Shown here one piece after another: positions 44,889 through 51,446 of a DNA stretch of 64,000 nt. Each line of letters begins with the position of its first letter. Position 1 is the stretch's first letter. Below the pieces are notes generated by a model that made no database searches, had not been told where the DNA came from, and saw nothing but the letters and a program-made list of their open reading frames with translations. The position numbers and the translations under genes are program-made. Origin of the DNA: JADJLQ01 sp044227925 (GTDB lineage: Bacteria; Bacteroidota; Bacteroidia; Chitinophagales; Saprospiraceae); the NCBI GenBank assembly GCA_044227925.1, contig JBGAVW010000006.1:62001-126000 (forward strand). The letters run 5' to 3'.

Positions 44889-46144
44889 TCAGTATAGTTC
44901 AATTTAAACTTTGAAAGATCAGGTATGTGTTTTTTCTTTCGTTTTAATTCAAAATCATAAAAAAGGGCTCCCAGCTTTGAAAGATAAGGTAAGCCTATGG
45001 TCTCATATTCATATTTGCCATCGTTGTAAATCCCATCGGTATTGGTATTGATCGTGGCAGACAAAATGAACTCAACATTATTTTTAAAGTCTACTATGTA
45101 TGCAGCATCAGTGAGATAGCCATATGCCCAGCCCACTTTATTAAATATGCGTATAAAATCTGGTATTCGTTTTTTATTATCTCCATACATAAAAAATTTA
45201 CAATACCCATCTGCATGAGTAGAGTCATACAACGGATATTTGCTTTCCCTGGGAAGTTTAGACATTTGAGTACGGATATACTCCATATCGTGATCGGCTA
45301 TATTGAAGCGCTTATCTTCAGAGATTGATTCTGGAAATAATACTGCCTGTATCATTGCATGCAGTGATTGAAGGGAAATATAATTTTTAGAGCTAAAATC
45401 AAATGGTTCGTTTATTTGGAGATCGTTTTTTATATACCCAATGCCTTTTTTCAAATTAGTCAGATCCGTTATTCGTTGATCCAAATTATTATATTTTTCA
45501 CCCTGGCTGTACAAATTCAAGTCTTCTTCATATAATTCTACAGGGTTGGTGTATTTGTTTGATTCCGTGTCAAATTCAGGGGCATCCAACCTATGCAGGA
45601 TGTGCAGATCATATCCCAGCGATTGCAACCGTTGGTTTATTTCCTGTTGTCCCATAAATTCATAAAGCCGGTTATATGCATCATTATCGCTTACAATGAA
45701 TATTTTTTTAATAAAATGGCCTACGGAGGGTATTGCATTGGGACTCGTGCTGTCAGCATAGAAAGATGTCTGAGGTGAATGGGCTGCCATTATTTTCAAT
45801 GGACTAAATAGATGTATTTGCGGTTTTGATTTTCTAAGCTTGTTTATTTTTTCAGCTGCAAGCAAGGCTACCGGCATTTTTACCGTACTGGCTGGATAAA
45901 AGTAGTGCCGTGGGCGATGGTTCCAGTAATAGGACTTGAATGAAGGATTGTTGTTTTTATCCCTGTCTATCTGCGTGTATATTACCTGGGATTCGTATTT
46001 TTCAAAACTGTCCAATACTCTTTTGAGTAAAGCGTTTTGATGTATCTTTTTATCAATTTTACGATGCATGGTTGACCTCTTTCCGGGAGTGCATGCCATC
46101 CAAATAGTAGAAAATACAAATATGTAATATAGCGATCTACACAT
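44885..46144 (-). CDS. Class A beta-lactamase-fold serine hydrolase, lipoprotein
   Basis: Secreted penicillin-recognising-type hydrolase. ATG 46144 gives 419 residues with a lipoprotein signal ending IWMAC (Cys18). S86-T-V-K89 (PASTVKMP) supplies the nucleophile and Lys, and S152-D-N154 the second motif. The third motif reads KVG rather than KTG (in FNKVGWAYGY). The length is greater than class A lactamases (about 290), and the middle insertion is unrecognised, so peptidase or esterase activity on cell wall is as likely as beta-lactam hydrolysis. The helicase gene overlaps its stop by 4 bases. A TTG three codons upstream is a less likely start. Confidence 0.8.
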   Translation of the reverse strand: MCRSLYYIFVFSTIWMACTPGKRSTMHRKIDKKIHQNALLKRVLDSFEKYESQVIYTQIDRDKNNNPSFKSYYWNHRPRHYFYPASTVKMPVALLAAEKINKLRKSKPQIHLFSPLKIMAAHSPQTSFYADSTSPNAIPSVGHFIKKIFIVSDNDAYNRLYEFMGQQEINQRLQSLGYDLHILHRLDAPEFDTESNKYTNPVELYEEDLNLYSQGEKYNNLDQRITDLTNLKKGIGYIKNDLQINEPFDFSSKNYISLQSLHAMIQAVLFPESISEDKRFNIADHDMEYIRTQMSKLPRESKYPLYDSTHADGYCKFFMYGDNKKRIPDFIRIFNKVGWAYGYLTDAAYIVDFKNNVEFILSATINTNTDGIYNDGKYEYETIGLPYLSKLGALFYDFELKRKKKHIPDLSKFKLNYTE

Positions 46145-46190
46145 ACTTAGCAAATGTATGCCTATATGTTGATTCTTTTAAAAGAATGAT

Positions 46191-46940
46191 TTAAAAAATA
46201 AAATTTTTGATGATGGTATATCCGGTGACAGCTAGTAAAATATAATAACTGATTTTTTGTGCCTGCTTATGTTGAGTCAGGTGTTTAGCTGCTATCCAGG
46301 CACCGATCGACTGACCAAAGGCCAAGGCCACTGCTGTAGGGAGATGTATGTATCCGCTGAATCCGAAAACGGCTACCGCAATTACCGTAAAAATACCTAC
46401 TACTACAATTTTGGAATTATTTGCATTTTTCCACGGATGTCTGCCAAGCATGATCATGGTTGCAAGAAAAAATACCCCCACACCGAGTTGGATTAATCCA
46501 CCATATGCTCCAACTATGAACAATACAGGATAAATATAAAATGGATAAAATGCTTTAATATCCTTTTGTTCATGAATCCATTTTTCCGGCTTTAACAATA
46601 ATACAATGAAAATAAAAAGCAAAAACCAGGGGTATAGTTTTTTAAACGAACTTTCATCAATCATCACTGCCAGAGCAATTCCAAAAAGGGCACCGATGAT
46701 CACTGTAATCATAGCCGGCCAGGTGTGTTCTAAATTTAATCTTTTGTTTCTATATAGCGTTGCTGCACCACTGATGCTTTGGGTCAATACCCCCAGTCTG
46801 TTGGTGCCATTTGCAATCGAAGGGCTTAGTCCGATTAATTCAGTACAAAGTGAAAGGGTTATCACAGATCCGTTTCCGGCCAGTGTATTGATGATGCCGG
46901 CCAGCACTCCACCAAAGGCTAAAAAAGCAAAATCGAGCAT
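46191..46940 (-). CDS. TSUP-family permease (TauE/SafE)
   Basis: Inner-membrane transporter of 249 residues with about eight hydrophobic segments in two halves and the TSUP opening FLAFGGVLAGIINTLAGNGS. The family exports sulfite, sulfoacetate or related anions, or imports them; the substrate here is unknown. It lies 10 bases after the methylmalonyl-CoA epimerase gene, and 46 bases separate it from the serine hydrolase, so a shared transcript is possible. Confidence 0.85.
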   Translation of the reverse strand: MLDFAFLAFGGVLAGIINTLAGNGSVITLSLCTELIGLSPSIANGTNRLGVLTQSISGAATLYRNKRLNLEHTWPAMITVIIGALFGIALAVMIDESSFKKLYPWFLLFIFIVLLLKPEKWIHEQKDIKAFYPFYIYPVLFIVGAYGGLIQLGVGVFFLATMIMLGRHPWKNANNSKIVVVGIFTVIAVAVFGFSGYIHLPTAVALAFGQSIGAWIAAKHLTQHKQAQKISYYILLAVTGYTIIKNFIF

Positions 46941-46950
46941 TCACACAAAT

Positions 46951-47346
46951 CTACATGGATTGGCACAATTCTATTAATACTCCATGACATTCTTTAGGTT
47001 TCATAAAAACAATGAGTTTATTGTCAGCACCGGCCCTGGGTGCCTCATCGATAAAAGAAAATCCTTTTAATTTGTATTCTTTCATGGCTATATGAATGTC
47101 TTCCACTTCCAGGGCAATATGATGCAAGCCTTCCCCTTTTTTTTCAATAAATTTCCGGATTGGACTATCCTGATCTGTAGGCTCAAGTAATTCAATTTTT
47201 GAATCACCGGCTTTATAAAAAAGGGTAGTCACTTTATCGGATAGCACAGTTTCCTTTTTATATGGTTCTTCATTCAATAATGTGCTATACACTTCTCTGG
47301 CTACTGCAAGGTTTTTTACGGCTATGCCTATATGATCTATTTTCAT
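46951..47346 (-). CDS. mce: Methylmalonyl-CoA epimerase
   Basis: Interconverts (R)- and (S)-methylmalonyl-CoA in propionate metabolism. A 131-residue VOC protein with metal ligands in KIDHIGIAV (His4), GLHHIALEV and GVLIELCQ, and the typical ETVLSDKVTTLFYKAGDSKIELLEP arrangement in the middle (seen as VTTLFYKAGDSKIELLEP). Start ATG 47346. The mutase is not in the window. Length and residues are normal. Confidence 0.92.
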   Translation of the reverse strand: MKIDHIGIAVKNLAVAREVYSTLLNEEPYKKETVLSDKVTTLFYKAGDSKIELLEPTDQDSPIRKFIEKKGEGLHHIALEVEDIHIAMKEYKLKGFSFIDEAPRAGADNKLIVFMKPKECHGVLIELCQSM

Positions 47347-47403
47347 GATCTCTAATTTGTCAGGATAAATATATAAAATATATTACGATTTTTTATAATA
47401 TAT

Positions 47404-47411
47404 TAATTTTG
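47404..47411 (+). promoter_or_regulatory. -7 element (TAatTTTG) ahead of the AMP nucleosidase leader
   Basis: Exact TAnnTTTG match 127 bases before the start codon; no TTG at 19-21 bases upstream. If used, it yields a transcript leader of about 120 bases that holds the hairpins described separately. Confidence 0.4.
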
Positions 47412-47428
47412 CGGATACACCGGATCAT

Positions 47429-47494
47429 CGAATAACGAAAATGTCAAGAGGTAATTTCGAAGTACATCTTTAGCGTTATTCGTCTCCTGCGGAG
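47429..47494 (+). promoter_or_regulatory. Structured 5' leader of the AMP nucleosidase gene
   Basis: A perfect 9-base inverted repeat, CGAATAACG (47429-47437) and CGTTATTCG (47474-47482), encloses 36 bases. A short stem CTCC/GGAG (47484-47487 and 47491-47494, loop TGC) follows at once. The pair sits between the -7 element and ATG 47538. It does not match a riboswitch class I can name. Confidence 0.4.
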
Positions 47495-47537
47495 TTATGT
47501 GAAATGATGTAAATTGCATCCAACTTTACCCAGATCA

Positions 47538-48311
47538 ATGAAATCAAAACAAGAAATAGTTGAAAATTGGCTCCCGCGATATACCGGAGTAAGCCTCGAT
47601 CGATTCGGAGAGTACATCATACTTGTAAATTTTAATAATTATGTAGAATTATTTGCAAAATGGCATAATGTAGAAGTAGAAGGTGGTGACAGACCTATGG
47701 ATAGTGCCACTGCAGAAAATATTACTATTATTAATTTTGGAATGGGAAGCCCCAATGCAGCCACGATTATGGATTTATTATCTGCTATCAAACCCAAAGC
47801 TTGCCTTTTTTTAGGTAAATGCGGTGGACTGAGGTCAGATAAGACCGTAGTGGGTGATTTAATTCTTCCTATTGCAGCCATTCGTGGAGAAGGTACCAGC
47901 AATGATTATTTTCCTCCGGAATTACCTGCACTGCCGGCATTTGCCTTGCAAAAAGCCATCTCCACCACAGTCCGGGAATATCAGCGTGACTATTGGACAG
48001 GGACTGTTTATACCACCAACAGGCGGGTATGGGAATTTGATGATTCATTCAAAGAATATCTCATCAAACTCAGATGTATGGGTATCGATATGGAAACAGC
48101 AACCATATTTATCACCGCATTTAAAAATCATATACCGGCCGGGGCCTTATTATTAGTTTCGGATGTACCCATGATACCGGAAGGCGTAAAAACCGAAGAA
48201 GGCGATAAAAAAGTGACTAAAGATTATCTGGAGACACATCTTAAAATAGGAATAGATTCATTAAAACAATTGATGAATAATGCGCAAACTGTAAGACATC
48301 TCAAGTTTTAA
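47538..48311 (+). CDS. amn: AMP nucleosidase (short Bacteroidota form)
   Basis: Hydrolyses AMP to adenine and ribose-5-phosphate. ATG 47538 gives 257 residues of a nucleoside-phosphorylase-fold domain: INFGMGSPNAATIMD, LGKCGGLR, RGEGTSNDYFPPE, IDMETATIF (purine/ribose-binding Met-Glu) and LLLVSDVPM. It lacks the extra N-terminal domain of the E. coli enzyme. The family's usual annotation in this phylum is AMP nucleosidase; a methylthioadenosine-type nucleosidase is the main alternative. The earlier in-frame TTG at 47514 is less likely. Confidence 0.85.
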   Translation: MKSKQEIVENWLPRYTGVSLDRFGEYIILVNFNNYVELFAKWHNVEVEGGDRPMDSATAENITIINFGMGSPNAATIMDLLSAIKPKACLFLGKCGGLRSDKTVVGDLILPIAAIRGEGTSNDYFPPELPALPAFALQKAISTTVREYQRDYWTGTVYTTNRRVWEFDDSFKEYLIKLRCMGIDMETATIFITAFKNHIPAGALLLVSDVPMIPEGVKTEEGDKKVTKDYLETHLKIGIDSLKQLMNNAQTVRHLKF

Positions 48312-48322
48312 ATATTGCGGAC

Positions 48323-49093
48323 ATGAATAAAATTAAAACCATAGCTGAAAACAAATCCGATGGTAATGAAATCGAAGTATTATTTTGGGTTGGCTGCGCA
48401 GGAAGTTACGATGCCAGGGCCCAGAAAGTAAGCAAAGCCTTCACCGAGATAATGTTTGCTGCAGGGGTGCAATTTGCTATTCTGGGCGAGGAAGAAAAAT
48501 GCACTGGAGACCCGGCGCGTCGGGCAGGTAATGAGTTTTTATACCAGATGTTAGCGATCCAGAATATTGAAACCCTGAAACAGTATGAATTTAAAAAAAT
48601 AGTGACTACGTGCCCTCATTGTTTTAATACATTGAAAAATGAATACCCTGCATTGGGAGGTTTTTATCAGGTAATTCATCATACCGAATTTATCAATGAT
48701 CTTTTAAAAACAGGTCGGTTAAAAATCAAAGACTCATTGGCAGATAAAGTTACCTATCACGATTCATGCTATCTGGGTAGGGTAAACGGTGTGTACGAAG
48801 CACCCAGGGAAGTGCTGGCAGCATTGAATATAGAGATTGACGAGATGGTAAGATCAAAATCAAATGGACTTTGCTGTGGAGCTGGTGGTGCTCAGATGTT
48901 TAAGGAAGATGAACCCGGGAATAAAAAAATCAATACAGAGCGGGTAGAAGAAGTATTGGATAAAAATACGGATAAAGTAGTGAGCAACTGCCCATTTTGC
49001 CTTACTATGATCACGGACGGCCTGAAGTCAAAAGATAAACACGAGACCGTAATGGCATATGATTTAGCTGAGATGATATTGCAAAGACTGTAA
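48323..49093 (+). CDS. CCG-domain (Fe-S)-binding oxidoreductase subunit
   Basis: A 256-residue protein with two cysteine-rich CCG domains, as in glycolate oxidase GlcF, LutA and heterodisulfide reductase HdrB. Key segments are WVGCAGSYD, EKCTGDPARRAGNEFLYQM, TTCPHCFNTLKNEYP, HDSCYLGR and GLCCGAGGAQMF. It probably transfers electrons through a cysteine-bound cluster, in a complex with a partner encoded elsewhere. A stand-alone short form is usual in Bacteroidota, with the small protein that follows here. Starts 12 bases after the AMP nucleosidase stop. Confidence 0.88.
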   Translation: MNKIKTIAENKSDGNEIEVLFWVGCAGSYDARAQKVSKAFTEIMFAAGVQFAILGEEEKCTGDPARRAGNEFLYQMLAIQNIETLKQYEFKKIVTTCPHCFNTLKNEYPALGGFYQVIHHTEFINDLLKTGRLKIKDSLADKVTYHDSCYLGRVNGVYEAPREVLAALNIEIDEMVRSKSNGLCCGAGGAQMFKEDEPGNKKINTERVEEVLDKNTDKVVSNCPFCLTMITDGLKSKDKHETVMAYDLAEMILQRL

Positions 49094-49104
49094 CTTTGTA
49101 CCCT

Positions 49105-49593
49105 ATGTATATTCCTTTTGAAACATTACCGGATTATTCCCGCATATGGATATTTCCCATCAACAGCGATATATCTTCGCAAAAAGCGACGGCTTTGGAA
49201 AATGATCTCAAATCATTTGTAAATGAATGGACCAGCCATAATACTGCCCTCAAGGCCAGCGCCGCTGTATTTGAAAATAAGTTTGCAGTGGTCAGTGTAG
49301 ACGAATCGGCATATGGTGCCAGTGGTTGTTCTATCGATAAATTAATGAGATTTATCCAAAATGCCGAAGGGGAACACGGGATTTCCCTTTTATTTAAAAA
49401 TAAAATATTTATAAAAAAGGGCAATGAGGTGATGGGACTCTCCATACAAGAAATAAAATCTGAATTGGCTGCGGGTACTTTAAATATCCATCATTTGTAT
49501 TTTGATCACCTGATTGACACCAAGGAAAAATTGAGATTTGAATGGTTGAAGCCCTTATCACAAGGATGGTTGGCAAAAAAAATATTGAATTAA
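49105..49593 (+). CDS. Conserved Bacteroidota protein of unknown function (often mislabelled ABC transporter ATPase)
   Basis: A 162-residue cytoplasmic protein with the opening MYIPFETLPDYSRIWIFPI, NEWTSHN and the central SVDESAYGASGCSIDKLMRF, which recur in short Bacteroidota proteins next to the CCG-domain gene. Despite a common database label, no Walker motif or other ABC feature is present. A cysteine (in ASGCSID) is conserved-looking. ATG 49105 is chosen over TTG 49096, whose codon lies in a TAacTTTG match. Probably works with the Fe-S protein upstream. Confidence 0.7.
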   Translation: MYIPFETLPDYSRIWIFPINSDISSQKATALENDLKSFVNEWTSHNTALKASAAVFENKFAVVSVDESAYGASGCSIDKLMRFIQNAEGEHGISLLFKNKIFIKKGNEVMGLSIQEIKSELAAGTLNIHHLYFDHLIDTKEKLRFEWLKPLSQGWLAKKILN

Positions 49594-49607
49594 TAAATTG
49601 AACTCGT

Positions 49608-50072
49608 ATGCTGGGAAAAGTAAAATTATATTTTGGAATTGAAGGATTAAAAATGGATCTGGAAATTCCTGATTCATTTTCACTGCATGAACAATCCATC
49701 CATGGAAGTATTCGGTTGCACTCCAAATCAGCCCAGGTCATCAATAGTTTGACCGTAATCCTGATAGAATCCTATCAGCGCGGTCGTGGTAAAGATCTAC
49801 GGACCAATGATTACGAATGGGGTAAGATCTCTTTAAAGGAAAACATTTCAATACCATCCAACGGGCAAAAAATAATTGATTTCCGACTACCTTTTAATGC
49901 ACAATTATCCAAAATAGATGCATTGGGAGCAAAGTCTGTAGTGCTTAAAAAATTTACCAATCTGATGAAACTCAGCAAAAATGCCAAATCCGAATTTAAT
50001 ATAATTGTAAAGGCAGATGTTGAAGGCACGGCATTAAATCCGGAGGTAAAAAAGAAAATTAGTCTTTCTTAA
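49608..50072 (+). CDS. Small beta-sandwich protein, Spo0M/arrestin-like (tentative)
   Basis: A 154-residue protein with strand-rich sequence and the opening MLGKVKLYFGIEGLKMDLEIP. The lines SLHEQSIHGSIRLHSKSAQVINSLTVILIE are like Spo0M/arrestin-fold domains (sporulation-control type), but I cannot confirm family membership. It has no signal peptide, membrane segment or catalytic motif. It follows the previous gene by 14 bases and ends 6 bases from the convergent MCE gene. Confidence 0.55.
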   Translation: MLGKVKLYFGIEGLKMDLEIPDSFSLHEQSIHGSIRLHSKSAQVINSLTVILIESYQRGRGKDLRTNDYEWGKISLKENISIPSNGQKIIDFRLPFNAQLSKIDALGAKSVVLKKFTNLMKLSKNAKSEFNIIVKADVEGTALNPEVKKKISLS

Positions 50073-50078
50073 TAAATT

Positions 50079-51149
50079 TTATTTATTGCGCTTTTCGATC
50101 TCGACCGTATCTATTGCCGGATCATCTTTTGGCTCTGTGTAATCCTTTTGTTTTTTGCCAAATACGGAAACATTTACATAACGTTTGGGATTCAATCGCA
50201 AGTCCTGCAGCAGCAAGGAAAGTTGTTTTGAGGTGGCATTCAGATTTTGATATAATGCAGGGTCATTTAGTATCCTGGCTGCTGAACCATCACCGGATTC
50301 GGCTTTTTTAATCAATGAAGTGACAGAATTCATTGTTTTTTCTGCCGTGGTTAATGTGCCTTTTAATTCGCTGATAGCTCCTTTAGTTTCTTTCATAGTA
50401 GCATTAAATTCACTGATGGATTTAGATACATCTCCTTCTTTGATTTGAGTGGATACGGTATCAAAATTTTTGAGAATCGAATGAATTTCTTTATTGGAGC
50501 CTTGGATATTGCTCACCACACTTTCAAGATTGGTCAAAAGCTTGTCTATTTTAGTCGTATTACGGGCCAGTAAATTATTCAATGTAGTGGTGCTATTGGC
50601 CAGGTTTTGAAGCGTTTTTTCAAAATTTTGAATACTCTCTTTTATCTCTTTTTTACCGGATTCTCCAGTCAGGGTATCAAAAATAGAAAGTGCACTGGAT
50701 TTTAATTTTTCAGTATAACCTTCTATTTGGCCTTCGCTCACAAAATTATCCAGCATGCTTTTTACCCCTGCTTCCAGATAATCACCGCTCTTAGCGCAGT
50801 CTGTACATACACCATTAAATTTTATTTCTACGGCTTTTCCTCCCATTAAACCCACACTTGCCAATACAGCCTTTGCATCTTTTGGTATTTTAATATCTTT
50901 TTTGATTTCGAGTTCTACAATCGGAGTGACATTATCTGCCGGATCTAGAAATATTTTACTCACAGCGCCTACCTCAAATCCATTGATCATCACAGGATTG
51001 GACACCTGGAGCTGGTCAATGTTTTTATACTTTACTTTAAAATATTGTTTTTTAGCCAATACACTTTTACCGATGATAAACTTATATCCAAGCAAAAGGA
51101 TGGCTATTGAAAATATGGCCAACAGGGCTATTCGTACTTCTTTCGACAT
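50079..51149 (-). CDS. MCE-domain protein (MlaD-like)
   Basis: Substrate-binding subunit for phospholipid transport between membranes. ATG 51149 gives 356 residues: one N-terminal transmembrane helix (about 6-24), an MCE domain (about 35-115, with YKNIDQLQVSNPVMINGFEVGAV seen in part as DQLQVSNPV and GFEVGAV), and a long C-terminal helical region rich in Ile/Leu heptads (about 150-320). A longer form from 51242 would add a basic, non-family stretch. MlaE and MlaF are not adjacent. Divergent from lptD, which is another outer-membrane maintenance gene. Confidence 0.85.
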   Translation of the reverse strand: MSKEVRIALLAIFSIAILLLGYKFIIGKSVLAKKQYFKVKYKNIDQLQVSNPVMINGFEVGAVSKIFLDPADNVTPIVELEIKKDIKIPKDAKAVLASVGLMGGKAVEIKFNGVCTDCAKSGDYLEAGVKSMLDNFVSEGQIEGYTEKLKSSALSIFDTLTGESGKKEIKESIQNFEKTLQNLANSTTTLNNLLARNTTKIDKLLTNLESVVSNIQGSNKEIHSILKNFDTVSTQIKEGDVSKSISEFNATMKETKGAISELKGTLTTAEKTMNSVTSLIKKAESGDGSAARILNDPALYQNLNATSKQLSLLLQDLRLNPKRYVNVSVFGKKQKDYTEPKDDPAIDTVEIEKRNK

Positions 51150-51446
51150 AGAAAAGGACAAAGATATAGGAAAAGAATGACTAAATAATGTCTGCTCATA
51201 GCACAATAGCGTACATTTTCTACTTAGAATGGGCATAGCCATCAGTATAAAGCAGGATAAAGCAACGTGGCCCCAAATCCAGGCAATACCGGTTAATCTA
51301 ATTCAGTTTCAATTTTTTTAGATCCGGAGCTAAGGGTAGATCAGGATTCAGTAAATACCTCTATTTTTGCATCCATTTAAGAATTCAATTTAAATATCGT
51401 TAATACGAAGGCATTCTGAGACTATTCACCGTTTTAATCCGAAGAT
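51150..51446 (+). other. Divergent intergenic region, MCE gene / lptD
   Basis: No gene is visible in about 297 bases. It contains the TAttTTTG element described for lptD; nothing comparable was found for the MCE gene. Confidence 0.5.
51362..51369 (+). promoter_or_regulatory. -7 element (TAttTTTG) upstream of lptD
   Basis: Exact TAnnTTTG match, 77 bases before the TTG start; no convincing -33 element at the right spacing. Confidence 0.4.

Noticed and set aside
49091..49098. TAacTTTG match before the 162-residue protein gene
   Set aside because: Only 6 bases from the ATG and lacking a -33 element; the gene is part of an operon, so it is probably chance.
51150..51242. Upstream extension of the MCE-domain gene
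   Set aside because: The added residues are Ser- and Cys-rich and precede an ATG (51149) directly before the expected membrane anchor.
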